From positions 62,001 through 126,000 of the forward strand of contig JACPYT010000003.1 of the NCBI GenBank assembly GCA_016195805.1: DNA of 64,000 nt, written 5' to 3'. Of this stretch, positions 56,305 through 64,000 are shown piece by piece. Position numbers and translations under genes: made by a program. The stretch comes from Hydrogenophilales bacterium (GTDB lineage Bacteria > Pseudomonadota > Gammaproteobacteria > Burkholderiales > Thiobacillaceae). Under the pieces are notes generated by a model that saw only the letters and a list, made by a program, of their open reading frames with translations, made no database searches and was not told the origin of the DNA. Numbering within the stretch: position 1 is the stretch's first letter; each line of letters opens with the position of its first letter.

Positions 56305-57270
56305 CTACGCCGCCACCCGGCCAAAGCCATTGATCGCGGTGATGGCGCGTGCCTGGTTGAGGTCTTCGGTGTAGCCCGCCGCGAACAGGCACACCGCCAG
56401 CTGGTTGCGGATCGGCAACGGCAGCGGCAGATGGTCGCGCATGACCTGATCGGTCCACGCGCCAGTGGCCCGCGTATCCATTTCCGGCAGGTTTGCCAGC
56501 ACCGACGAGGTCGATTGCGCCTCGTACACCGACTGCCCCAGCCCGTCCTGCACCAGCACCATGTCCGGCCGCTGCAGCGGGTCGGCAAACGCCTCGCCCT
56601 CGCAACCCTGCAACAGCAGGGCGTGCCCGCCGAGGGCTTCCAGCACGGCACGCGTCGGCGCCATCTCCACGCCGGAGATCACCGGCGTCACCCGCACCGA
56701 GCGTTCGCCCAGCACGTCAGCCAGCGCCGCCAGCCGCGTCACCCAGCCGTCGATGCCCAGCCGTCCGCGCAAGGCCAGCAGCGCGGCCAGCCCGGGGCTC
56801 AGCAGCGCCACCGGCGCAAAGGCGATGCCTTCGTCCTGCAGGGCCGCATTGACCTGGGCCGCCGTGCTGCACGGCATGACGCCCAACTCGCGCAGCACGT
56901 ACGCGGCCGCCGTGCCGCCGCCGCCTTCGAGCACGCCATGGATCAGCACCGGAATGCCGAAGCTCTTCAGCAGCAGCGCCAACAGCGGGGTGAGATGCGG
57001 ATGCGTGCGTACGCCGTGATAGGTGGGCAGCACCACGGTGCGGAACGGACCGGCCGGTGCCACGAAATCCGGCAGCCGTTCGGCCAGCGCGGCGTGCAGG
57101 CCGAGCCAGGCATCGAGCCCCGGATCGTGCTGGTTGAAGGCGACCAGGAAGGCCGCGGTTTCCAGCTCCGGCACGCCGCCGTCGAGCAGGGCCGCACCGA
57201 GCGCGCGCGCCTCGACGAAGCCCAGGCCTTCGCCGGCTTCGATCTGGCGGATGAGGGTGGCGTAGCTCAT
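56305..57270 (-). CDS. ybiB: YbiB-like protein (anthranilate phosphoribosyltransferase fold)
   Basis: 321 residues from ATG 57270, overlapping the nasA stop by 4 bp (ATGA). It has the TrpD-like two-domain pattern: IEAGEGLGFVEARALGAALLDGGVPELETAAFLVAF, a Gly-rich loop LIHGVLEGGGGT and VALLSPGLAALLALRGRLGIDG. E. coli YbiB shares this fold but binds nucleic acid and has no known TrpD activity. It is commonly found after assimilatory nitrate reductase genes in beta- and gammaproteobacteria; the reason is not known. Confidence 0.85.
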   Translation of the reverse strand: MSYATLIRQIEAGEGLGFVEARALGAALLDGGVPELETAAFLVAFNQHDPGLDAWLGLHAALAERLPDFVAPAGPFRTVVLPTYHGVRTHPHLTPLLALLLKSFGIPVLIHGVLEGGGGTAAAYVLRELGVMPCSTAAQVNAALQDEGIAFAPVALLSPGLAALLALRGRLGIDGWVTRLAALADVLGERSVRVTPVISGVEMAPTRAVLEALGGHALLLQGCEGEAFADPLQRPDMVLVQDGLGQSVYEAQSTSSVLANLPEMDTRATGAWTDQVMRDHLPLPLPIRNQLAVCLFAAGYTEDLNQARAITAINGFGRVAA

Positions 57271-59948
57271 GCTGCCGCCCGATTCCCGGCCAGCAGCCGT
57301 TTCAGTTCCGGCACGCATGAACCGCACTCGGTACCGCATTTCAGCGTGGCCTGCAGCACCGCTAGGTCGGCCCCTGCGGTGATCGCGGCGACGATGTCGG
57401 GCTCGGCCACATTCAGACAGTTGCACACGATGTGGCCGCGGCCGGTTCCGCCTGCGGGCGGACGCGCCACCGGCGCCAACATCCAGGCGCGCAGCGAGGC
57501 GGCATCGGTGTCCTCGACGATGGTATCGCGCAGCCACTCGAAGGCCGCCGTCTCGCCGGTGAGCCGCGCGGCAACGACCTTGCCGGACTCGACGCGCACG
57601 CGCTTGGAAATGCCGCGCGGGCTGTCCTGGTAATGCATCACCGCGAGCGGATCGTCCAGACCCAGCGCAGCATCGAGCGCCACCAGCAGGGATTCCGGCG
57701 GCGCCTGCGTGTGCGCCAGGCGCACGGTCAGCACGTCGCGGTCGCGCCCCGCCAGCCCGGCGGCAGCGTAGTCGCAGGCCCGCAGCAGCGGCTGCACGGC
57801 GTCGAGCAGCGCAGCGCCGTCGCCCACCGCCAGCGCGGCCATGCGCCAGGGCAGCTCGGCCTTCGCCACCTGCACGGCGGCATGCTTGAGTTCGGGCTGC
57901 TTCGACACCGCATCGAACACCGGCTGGGTCAGTGCGTTGATGCCCCGGCCGCCCATGAAGCGCGCGCCCCAGTGCATCGGCAGGAAACATTGGCCGGGGC
58001 GCAGGCTGTCGCTGGCCTCGACCGCCACCACCACCTCGCCGCGGCGGCTTTTCACGCGCACCAGGTCGCCGGACTTCAGTCTGCGCAATTCCAGATCGCG
58101 CTGCGCCATCGACAGCAGCGGCGTGTCGGCGTGCGCGAACAGGCGCGCCACTTTTCCGGTGCGGCTCATCGCATGCCACTGGTCGCGCAGGCGGCCGGTG
58201 TTGAGGTGCAGCGGATAGCGCGCGTCGATGGGCTCCGCGACCGGCTTGTACTGCACGGCGTGAAACTGCGCGCGGCCGCTGGCGGTCGGATAGATGCCGT
58301 CGGCATACAGGCGCGCGGCGCCCGCCGTTGCACCTTCGGGAAACGGCCATTGCTGCGGCGCCTGATCGAGCAGCGCATAGCTCAGGCCGGTGATGTCGAG
58401 ATCGCGCCCGCGCGTGGTCTCGCGATGTTCGTCGAATACCGCTTCGGCGCTGCCATAGGGGAACAGCCGCGTACCCTTCTGCGGATCGAGGCGCCGCGCG
58501 AAATCACAGGCAATCTCCCAGTCGGCGCGCGCCTCACCCGGCGGCGGCACGGCAGCGCGCACGCGCGAAATGCGGCGCTCGGAGTTGGTCATCGTGCCCT
58601 CGGTCTCGCCCCAGGTCGAAGCCGGCAGCAGCACGTCGGCGAACGGCACGGTCTCGGTGTCGGCAAAGGCCTCCTGCAGCACCACGCATTCGGCGACCTG
58701 CAGCGCCGCGTGCACAAGATTCTGGTCGGGCAGCGACTGTGCGGGGTTGGTGCAGGCGATCCAGATCGCCTTGATCTCGCCCCGACGTACCGCCTCGAAC
58801 ATTTCCACTGCGCTCTTGCCCGGCGTCGCCGGCACGTCGTCCACCCCCCACAGCCGCGCGACCTCGGCGCGGTGCGCGGGGTCGGCGAGATCGCGGTGCG
58901 CGGAAAGCAGATTGGCCAGCCCGCCGACCTCGCGCCCGCCCATCGCGTTGGGCTGGCCGGTGAGCGACAGCGGCGCGGCGCCGGGCTTGCCGATCTGCCC
59001 GGTGGCCAGATGCAGGTTGATCAGCGCGGCATTCTTGTCGAGGCCGCAACTGGACTGGTTGAGTCCCTGGCAATACAGCGACAGCGTCGGCCCACGAGCG
59101 AACCAGCGCGCCGCCTGCACGATGTCGGCCGCCGCCACGCCGCAGATCGGCGCGACCTTTTCCGGGGTGTAGTCGCGCACCTGGTCGCGCAGCGCCTCCC
59201 AGCCTTCGGTATGTGCGGCGATGGCGCCCCGGTCGATCAGTTCTTCCCACAGCATCACGTTGAGCATGGCGTGATACAGCGCGACGTCGGTGCCGGGCAG
59301 GATGGCGAGATGCAGGTCGGCCTCGTCGGCGGTGTCGGTGCGGCGCGGGTCGACCACGACCAGCTTGAGCTCGGGGTTGGTCTTGCGCGCCGCCTCGATG
59401 CGGCGGAACAGGATCGGATGCGCGTAGGCCGTGTTCGACCCGGCGATGAAGATCGTGCCGGCGTGGTCGATGTCCTCGTAGCAGCCCGGCGGCGAATCGG
59501 CCCCCAATGTGGCCTTGTAGCCCGCCACCGCGGACGACATGCAGAGGCGCGAATTGGTGTCGACGTTGTTGGTGCCGATCAGGCCCTTGGCGAGCTTGTT
59601 GAAGACGTAGTAGGCCTCGGTGGTGAGCTGGCCGGAAATGTAGAATGCCACCGCGTCGGGGCCGTGTTCCCGGATGACGGCACGGAATTTCCCGGCCACA
59701 TGATCGAGCGCCGCGTCCCAGCCCACGCGCTGGCGCGGCGAGGCCCTGTCGGCCCGCAGCTCGGGATAAAGCGCACGCCCGCTCGCGGCGGCCGACAGCG
59801 CGAGCGTCGCCCCCTTGGTGCATAGCTTGCCGAGGTTGGCCGGATGCGCCGGATCGCCGCGCACGCCGGTGATCTTCCCGGCGTCGGCCTCGATCAGCAC
59901 CCCGCAGCCGGTGCCGCAATAACAGCAGACAGATGAAACGACAGACAT
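57267..59948 (-). CDS. nasA: Assimilatory nitrate reductase catalytic subunit with C-terminal BFD domain
   Basis: 893 residues. [4Fe-4S] ligands Cys8, Cys11, Cys15 and Cys43 are followed by the molybdenum-ligand segment SRLCMSSAVAGYKATLGADSPPGCYEDIDHAG. The C-terminal 55 residues form a BFD-like [2Fe-2S] domain (CNCLNVAEPDIVAAI ... CGTECGSC). There is no Tat signal, so it reduces nitrate to nitrite in the cytoplasm, probably taking electrons from a ferredoxin or an NADH-linked partner not encoded here. It begins an operon with ybiB under its own sigma-54 promoter. Confidence 0.94.
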   Translation of the reverse strand: MSVVSSVCCYCGTGCGVLIEADAGKITGVRGDPAHPANLGKLCTKGATLALSAAASGRALYPELRADRASPRQRVGWDAALDHVAGKFRAVIREHGPDAVAFYISGQLTTEAYYVFNKLAKGLIGTNNVDTNSRLCMSSAVAGYKATLGADSPPGCYEDIDHAGTIFIAGSNTAYAHPILFRRIEAARKTNPELKLVVVDPRRTDTADEADLHLAILPGTDVALYHAMLNVMLWEELIDRGAIAAHTEGWEALRDQVRDYTPEKVAPICGVAAADIVQAARWFARGPTLSLYCQGLNQSSCGLDKNAALINLHLATGQIGKPGAAPLSLTGQPNAMGGREVGGLANLLSAHRDLADPAHRAEVARLWGVDDVPATPGKSAVEMFEAVRRGEIKAIWIACTNPAQSLPDQNLVHAALQVAECVVLQEAFADTETVPFADVLLPASTWGETEGTMTNSERRISRVRAAVPPPGEARADWEIACDFARRLDPQKGTRLFPYGSAEAVFDEHRETTRGRDLDITGLSYALLDQAPQQWPFPEGATAGAARLYADGIYPTASGRAQFHAVQYKPVAEPIDARYPLHLNTGRLRDQWHAMSRTGKVARLFAHADTPLLSMAQRDLELRRLKSGDLVRVKSRRGEVVVAVEASDSLRPGQCFLPMHWGARFMGGRGINALTQPVFDAVSKQPELKHAAVQVAKAELPWRMAALAVGDGAALLDAVQPLLRACDYAAAGLAGRDRDVLTVRLAHTQAPPESLLVALDAALGLDDPLAVMHYQDSPRGISKRVRVESGKVVAARLTGETAAFEWLRDTIVEDTDAASLRAWMLAPVARPPAGGTGRGHIVCNCLNVAEPDIVAAITAGADLAVLQATLKCGTECGSCVPELKRLLAGNRAAA

Positions 59949-59971
59949 GATGACTCCTCGCCCTGCCTGTC

Positions 59972-59987
59972 AGCAGGGTCTGTGCCA
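59972..59987 (-). promoter_or_regulatory. Sigma-54 promoter of nasA
   Basis: Minus strand TGGCAC-N5-CTGCT, the same variant as the nasT promoter. The transcript would start around 59960, leaving a very short leader that still contains GAGGAG. Confidence 0.7.
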
Positions 59988-60008
59988 AAGTGGCGCAGTG
60001 CAATGAAT

Positions 60009-60308
60009 TCAAGGGCTTGATGAAATCCTGCCGGCTGCGACCGGGGGAGTGCGCTCAACCGCAGTGCATGGCCAGGATGGCGTGCTGCAAATTGGTGCAG
60101 CGGCGGAAGCCCTGAACGGGAGGCCAGAAAAATTGAACGGGAAGTCCTTGCTCGGCCTTGGGCGCCCCCTCAACTTCCTTCCCATTTCATGGTCCGTCTT
60201 GAATGCGGCCGCGCCGCGAGCGCCAGCCTGGAACTGGCGACATCGAGTAATTTTTGCGCGCCGGTCGTATGATGGCGTCAGCACTACGGCATAAGGAGTT
60301 GTTAGACG
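60009..60308. other. Intergenic region upstream of nasA and the L,D-transpeptidase gene
   Basis: 300 bp with short open frames on both strands that look random. An NtrC-like box TGCTGC-AAATT-GGTGCA lies at 60083-60099, about 100 bp upstream of the nasA -24 element. A short near-repeat GAACGGGA occurs twice at about 60114 and 60136. Confidence 0.55.
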
Positions 60309-61448
60309 ATGCTGCCGAAAACGTTGTCACTCATCCGTTGCACCGCGCTGGCGGGCCTGGCCTTGCTCGCGGGTTGCCAGTCGCTCGGCAGACCGGCTGC
60401 CACGCCACCCCCGGTTGCGTTGCCGGCTTTGCCGGCCCCGGTCGCGATGTACGAATTCACCCTCAACCCCATGGACGATGTGGTCGGCACCGTGCAGGTC
60501 ATCAAGGCACGCGATCAGGACACGCTGTCGGATATCGCGCGCCGTTTCAATGTCGGGTACGAGGAAATCGTCGCCGCCAATCCCGGCGTTGATCCCTGGT
60601 TGCCCGGGGCGGGCACCGAGGTCGTCATCCCCACCGAGTTCGTGCTGCCGGACGCGAAGCGCCAGGGCATCGTGATCAATCTGGCGGCGATGCGCCTGTT
60701 TTATTTCCCGCAAACAAAAGCCGGCGAGCCGCAACGGGTCATCACGCATCCCATCGGCATTGGCCGCGTCGGCTGGAGAACGCCGGAAGGCAGCACCAAA
60801 GTCGTTTCCAAAACCGCGGCGCCAGCCTGGACGCCGACGCCGGCGATCCGCAAGGAGCATGCGGCCGACGGCGACCCGTTGCCGAAAGTGGTGCCGCCGG
60901 GCCCGGACAACCCGATGGGCACGCATGTGCTCAGGCTGGGCTGGCCAGAGTATGCGATCCACGGCACCGACAAGCCGCCGAGCATTGGCCTGCGCGGCAC
61001 GCACGGCTGCCTTCGGCTGTACCCGGAGGATATCGTCGGCTTATACGACGCCGTGCCGGTGGGCACGCCGGTCACCGTCGTCAATCAACCGGTTCTGGTT
61101 GGCTGGCGCGGCGACACGCTGGTGATGCAGACCTACCCGGTGCTTGAAGACGACAAACGCAGCCCCCGTCAGCGTCCGGACACGCTCATCGACCGTGTGC
61201 GCAAATCGATGCAGGGCGGGCAAGGCGCGCATGCGAAGGTCGTCGTCAACGAGGCGCTTGCAGCGGAAATCACGCACCATCCACGGGCAGTTGCCGTGCC
61301 CATTTCAACTGCCAATCTCACGCTGCAGCAGTATCTGGCTGCAGCGCTTCGGGTCGAAAACAAGCTGCCGCTGAACTCGACCTGGGATGGCGACACAGGC
61401 CGGCAAGTCACGGCCGCCCATGCGATGAAGGGTACCGAGGCGCCCTGA
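60309..61448 (+). CDS. LysM-L,D-transpeptidase (YkuD) lipoprotein
   Basis: 379 residues. Lipoprotein signal ending LLAGC (Cys23). A LysM-like module (about 60-112, VIKARDQDTLSDIARRFNVGYEEIVAANPGVDPWLPGAGTEVVIP) precedes the YkuD catalytic domain: IHGTDKPPSIGLRGTHGCLRLYPEDI holds the catalytic His and Cys. A C-terminal extension of about 100 residues is not recognised. It would attach lipoprotein or form 3-3 crosslinks in peptidoglycan; ErfK/YbiS-like members anchor Lpp. Confidence 0.9.
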   Translation: MLPKTLSLIRCTALAGLALLAGCQSLGRPAATPPPVALPALPAPVAMYEFTLNPMDDVVGTVQVIKARDQDTLSDIARRFNVGYEEIVAANPGVDPWLPGAGTEVVIPTEFVLPDAKRQGIVINLAAMRLFYFPQTKAGEPQRVITHPIGIGRVGWRTPEGSTKVVSKTAAPAWTPTPAIRKEHAADGDPLPKVVPPGPDNPMGTHVLRLGWPEYAIHGTDKPPSIGLRGTHGCLRLYPEDIVGLYDAVPVGTPVTVVNQPVLVGWRGDTLVMQTYPVLEDDKRSPRQRPDTLIDRVRKSMQGGQGAHAKVVVNEALAAEITHHPRAVAVPISTANLTLQQYLAAALRVENKLPLNSTWDGDTGRQVTAAHAMKGTEAP

Positions 61449-61622
61449 CAGCGGAGCCGGCGCCTGGTCAGCTACAGGGAACGGCCGTTTAACCAATGGT
61501 GGCTTCCAGGTCGGGCGGAACACGCGCAAGCGATGGACGCGGGGCACCGGCATCGGGGTCGGGAATCGCAGCGAAGGGACAGCGATTTCCCAAGTCGTCC
61601 GCATTCATAGCATAATGATCAA

Positions 61623-61742
61623 AGGAGATGGCATGCCTCCTTATAACCGTCGGGATATCCCGACTGATGATGCCTACACGAACCCGGCACGGGCGGTGTA
61701 GGCATTGCTGTCCGTGAAGAATGATCGCTTTTCAAGGACAGA
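61623..61742 (+). ncRNA. Fluoride riboswitch (crcB motif) with SD-sequestering platform
   Basis: Bases 61623-61678 match the crcB RNA motif: GGAGATGGCATGCCTCC, AACCG, a GTCGGGAT/ATCCCGAC hairpin, then CTGATGATGCCTAC. The last stretch, TGCCTACAC (61671-61679), is perfectly complementary to GTGTAGGCA (61696-61704), an alternative stem that would dismantle the aptamer. CTGTCC (61708-61713) pairs with GGACAG (61736-61741), which covers the AAGGA ribosome binding site of crcB. Control is therefore most likely translational, turned on by fluoride. The 297 bp before crcB hold no protein gene. Confidence 0.92.
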
Positions 61743-61745
61743 CGC

Positions 61746-62132
61746 ATGTGGAAATCCGTCTTCGCCATTGCCATCGGTGCCGCCTTCGGCGCCTTGCTTC
61801 GCTGGCAATTGGGTCTCAAGCTCAACGCTCTCTTTCCCACGGTTCCCCCCGGAACGCTGGCGGCCAATTTGATTGGCGGCTACGTCATCGGCCTGGGCCT
61901 CGCTGTTTTCTCCGCCTTGCCTGGCCTCGCTCCGGAATGGCGCCTGCTGGTCGTTACCGGTTTCTGCGGCGGGCTAACCACCTTTTCCACCTTCTCCGCC
62001 GAGATCGCCACGCTCCTGCAACAGGGACGGCCTTCCTGGGCATTGGCTTCAGTGGCGTCGCACGTCATCGGCTCGGTGCTGATGACCCTGGCGGGCATCG
62101 CTACCGTGGCCTGGGCGAGGAGCGCGGCATGA
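61746..62132 (+). CDS. crcB: Fluoride exporter CrcB/Fluc
   Basis: 128 residues, four membrane segments: [60 protein letters not shown] (the central Na+-site motif) and [17 protein letters not shown]. It forms a dimeric fluoride channel. It is preceded by a fluoride riboswitch and overlaps the HIT gene by ATGA. Confidence 0.95.
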   Translation: MWKSVFAIAIGAAFGALLRWQLGLKLNALFPTVPPGTLAANLIGGYVIGLGLAVFSALPGLAPEWRLLVVTGFCGGLTTFSTFSAEIATLLQQGRPSWALASVASHVIGSVLMTLAGIATVAWARSAA

Positions 62133-62497
62133 GTGCCGACTGTCCGTTCTGCCGGCCAACCGGCATGTTGCTGGAGAACGACCTCGCCTATGCGATCCGC
62201 GACACCTCGCCCGCCACCCCCGGCCATCTGCTCGTTCTTCCCCGCCGGCACGTGGCCGACTGGTTCGACACCTCGGCACCGGAACGGCAGGCGATATTCG
62301 AACTGGCCGACGCAGCCAGGGCGCGGCTCGACGCCGAGTTCCACCCTGATGGCTATAACTTGGGTATCAACGTGGGCGAGACGGCAGGACAGACCATTTT
62401 TCATGTTCACCTGCACCTCATTCCCCGCTACCGGGGCGACGTGGCAAATCCACGCGGCGGCGTGCGGGGCGTGATTCCAGGCAAACAGGGCTATTGA
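62129..62497 (+). CDS. HIT-family nucleotide hydrolase
   Basis: 122 residues. [40 protein letters not shown] at the start, and the catalytic triad HVHLHLIPR (H-x-H-x-H) at about 92-98. Hydrolyses nucleoside phosphoramidates or dinucleotides. Translationally coupled to crcB, so fluoride may induce it. Confidence 0.9.
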   Translation: MSADCPFCRPTGMLLENDLAYAIRDTSPATPGHLLVLPRRHVADWFDTSAPERQAIFELADAARARLDAEFHPDGYNLGINVGETAGQTIFHVHLHLIPRYRGDVANPRGGVRGVIPGKQGY

Positions 62498-62509
62498 CAA
62501 GGAGATTCC

Positions 62510-62857
62510 ATGGAAGGCTGTTTTCTGCGTTTCTACCTGCACGAGAACCAGCGCTGCCACGGCAAGCTGGCCTGGGAATGGCTGCTCGAGCAGGCCAACG
62601 GACTCGGCATCCGGGGCGGCTCGACGTTCCGCGCCATGGCCGGTTTCGGCCACCACCATCACTTGATGGAAGACCATTTCTTCGAGCTGGCGGGCAACCT
62701 CGCCGTGGAGGTCGAGTTCGTCGTTACCGAACTGGAGTCCGCCAGGTTGCTGGAACTGTTGCATCGGGAAAATATCCGGGTGTTCTATGCCCACATCCCC
62801 GCCAGGTTCGGCGTAGTGAACCCCGAAGTCGACGATCTCCCCGAAAACAACAGGTGA
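62510..62857 (+). CDS. DUF190-family protein
   Basis: 115 residues: GCFLRFYLHENQRCHGKLAWEWLLEQANGLGIRGGSTFRAMAGFGHHHHLMEDHFFELAGNLAVEVEFVV. DUF190 proteins resemble PII-like ferredoxin folds and are often encoded next to crcB, where they are thought to assist fluoride export. ATG has AAGGAG upstream. Confidence 0.88.
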   Translation: MEGCFLRFYLHENQRCHGKLAWEWLLEQANGLGIRGGSTFRAMAGFGHHHHLMEDHFFELAGNLAVEVEFVVTELESARLLELLHRENIRVFYAHIPARFGVVNPEVDDLPENNR

Positions 62858-62861
62858 CGCC

Positions 62862-63002
62862 TTGACCGCGATCTGGGCGCAGGCGGCACTCTGGCTGGGG
62901 CTGGCCCTGATGGCCACCCTCGTCATGAGGGTGCGCGTGGCACGCCGAGACCTGCTCATCGGCCTCGAAGCCTGGCCGGTCCCTTATTCCATCGCACTGG
63001 AG
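62862..63002 (+). pseudogene. Possible N-terminal remnant of a cation/proton antiporter
   Basis: From TTG 62862 the frame reads TAIWAQAALWLGLALMATLVMRVRVARRDLLIGLEAW, which resembles the first membrane helix of CPA-type sodium/proton antiporters found in some fluoride clusters. It then loses similarity and runs into the universal stress gene. Only 45 residues support this, so the call is tentative. Confidence 0.3.
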
Positions 63003-63009
63003 ATTCACT

Positions 63010-63429
63010 ATGGTCGAGAAACTGCTCGTCGTCTTCGATGGTTCGGAATCGGCCCAGGCTGCCTTCGATTTCGCCCTTGACCTGGCCGGCACGTATGGTG
63101 CCGAACTGTTCGTTCTGGCCGCGGCGAGGCCGCCCGAGTTTGGCGAAGAGGTGGAGACCGAGGCCGTGATCGAACAGTCACGACGCCACCACGAGCGCGT
63201 ATTGCAGCCCCTCAAATCCCTCGCGCGGGATCGCAAGGCCCGGTTCGAGGTCAAGGTGGGCCATCCGGCCGAGGCCATCGTGCTCTACGCCGAAGACCCT
63301 GGCATCGACCACATCGTGGTCGGCCATCGCGGCCACGGCCTGTTCGAGCTCTGGCTGATCGGCTCGGTGGCACACCAGGTCATCGCCTACGCGCCTTGCG
63401 CGGTGACGGTGGTACGGCCGCGTGCTTAA
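63010..63429 (+). CDS. Universal stress protein (UspA family)
   Basis: 139 residues. VEKLLVVFDGSESAQAAFDFALDLA at the start and the ATP-binding loop VVGHRGHGLFELWLIGSVAHQVIAYAPCAVTVVR at the end (G-2x-G-9x-G(S/T) type). It lies in the crcB cluster and overlaps the MFS gene by 8 bp. Confidence 0.9.
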   Translation: MVEKLLVVFDGSESAQAAFDFALDLAGTYGAELFVLAAARPPEFGEEVETEAVIEQSRRHHERVLQPLKSLARDRKARFEVKVGHPAEAIVLYAEDPGIDHIVVGHRGHGLFELWLIGSVAHQVIAYAPCAVTVVRPRA

Positions 63430-64000
63430 AGCGCTTTTCTCCCTGCCACGCACCGTCTGGTTGCTGGGCTTCGTCAGCCTGTTCAACGACAGCACCAGCG
63501 AGCTGGTGTATCCGCTGGTGCCGCTGTTCCTGACCTCCGTGCTCATGGCGGGACCGAGGGCGCTGGGCCTGATCGAGGGCATCGCCGAAGCCACGGCCAG
63601 CCTGCTGAAGCTCTTCTCCGGGATCATCGTCGACCGCCACGGCCGCGCCAAGGGCTGGGTGCTCGCAGGCTACGGACTGGCGGCGTTGTCGCGGCCGCTG
63701 TTCTACGTCGCAGGCAGCTGGCCGGTGGTGCTTGCGCTGCGCTTCGCCGACCGCGTCGGCAAGGGTCTGCGCACCTCGCCGCGCGATGCCATGCTGGCCG
63801 GCGCGGTCGACGAAACGCGGCGGGGCCTGGCCTTCGGCGTGCACCGCGCGATGGACAACGCCGGCGCAGTCGTCGGCCCGCTGCTGGCAGCGTGGCTGCT
63901 GGCCGAGGGCATGGCCCTGCGCGAGGTGTTCCTGTGGGCGATCGTGCCGGGCATCGTGACCGTCGTGCTGGCGCTCACGATCAAGGAGCCGCCCGCCGCC
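63422..64000 (+). CDS. MFS transporter, truncated by the window end
   Basis: 193 residues visible from GTG 63422, no stop before the edge. LPRTVWLLGFVSLFNDSTSELVYPLVPLFLTSVLMAGP, then RFADRVGKGLRTSPRDAMLAGAVDETRRGLAFGVHRAMDNAGAVVGPLLAAW, the typical MFS loop 2-3 and TM5. This subfamily is often seen with heavy-metal or fluoride genes; substrate unknown. Overlaps the usp stop. Confidence 0.85.
   Translation, partial: MLKALFSLPRTVWLLGFVSLFNDSTSELVYPLVPLFLTSVLMAGPRALGLIEGIAEATASLLKLFSGIIVDRHGRAKGWVLAGYGLAALSRPLFYVAGSWPVVLALRFADRVGKGLRTSPRDAMLAGAVDETRRGLAFGVHRAMDNAGAVVGPLLAAWLLAEGMALREVFLWAIVPGIVTVVLALTIKEPPAA

Noticed and set aside
60009-60308. Short open frames on both strands between nasA and the transpeptidase gene
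   Set aside because: No family pattern or ribosome binding site; the region is better explained as promoter and enhancer DNA.

Overview
The window is GC-rich chromosomal DNA from a betaproteobacterium. The minCDE operon, the CueR/CopA arrangement, the ECF42/YCII cluster and the nas/nrt genes fit Thiobacillus-like or Rhodocyclaceae-like lineages. That placement is inferred from gene content; no rRNA or marker gene is present to fix it. I saw no tRNA, rRNA, CRISPR array or intact insertion sequence.

Layout: 0-5.3 kb holds a PRC-barrel protein, the copper pair copA-cueR behind a textbook MerR-family promoter, and a TonB-like protein. 5.4-11.4 kb holds a secreted DLH-like protein and then an assimilatory nitrate uptake locus: the ANTAR antiterminator nasT, followed by nrtA-globin-nrtB-nrtC. 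The nrtA leader carries a sigma-54 promoter, two ANTAR-type hairpins and an intrinsic terminator. 11.5-14.2 kb holds minCDE and an Anbu proteasome-like protease. 14.2-15.0 kb holds a solitary integron-type gene cassette (DHFR-family gene plus attC) with resolvable ends. 15.0-20.7 kb is an ECF42 sigma factor cluster with YCII/DGPF, VOC, BNR-propeller and MoaD-like genes. 20.8-24.1 kb is a giant transglutaminase/DUF2126 protein. 24.4-32.9 kb is a sigma-54-dependent peptide ABC transporter operon with a gamma-glutamyltransferase-like enzyme, a TauE exporter and an Lrp regulator. 32.9-34.9 kb is a decaying stretch: a frameshifted FAD monooxygenase, an ABM protein and a sigma-factor remnant. 34.9-41.7 kb is an RND efflux operon with a divergent TetR regulator. 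42.2-45.9 kb is a circularly permuted ATP-grasp, alpha-E and HPPD-like VOC operon. 46.1-60 kb is the nitrate/nitrite reduction locus on the minus strand: nasA-ybiB, then nirB, a second molybdo-oxidoreductase, an FeS/membrane fusion, a small membrane protein, nirD, narK and a broken PP2C-kinase gene. 60.3-64 kb holds an L,D-transpeptidase and a fluoride riboswitch-crcB-HIT-DUF190-Usp-MFS cluster.

How it works together: five -24/-12 promoters, several with NtrC-like boxes about 80-110 bp upstream, put nasT, nrtA, the peptide/GGT operon, nirB and nasA under apparent nitrogen control. Nitrate enters through NrtABC or NarK and is reduced by NasA (and perhaps by the second molybdoenzyme), then by NirBD to ammonium. 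NasT adds nitrate-responsive antitermination at the nrtA leader. The Anbu, transglutaminase, alpha-E and ATP-grasp partners usually found side by side are all here but scattered over about 32 kb.

The most unusual structures are the solitary gene cassette sitting inside a heptanucleotide-repeat hairpin, the dispersed family of such heptad hairpins, the ANTAR leader, and the fluoride riboswitch with a readable SD-sequestering platform.
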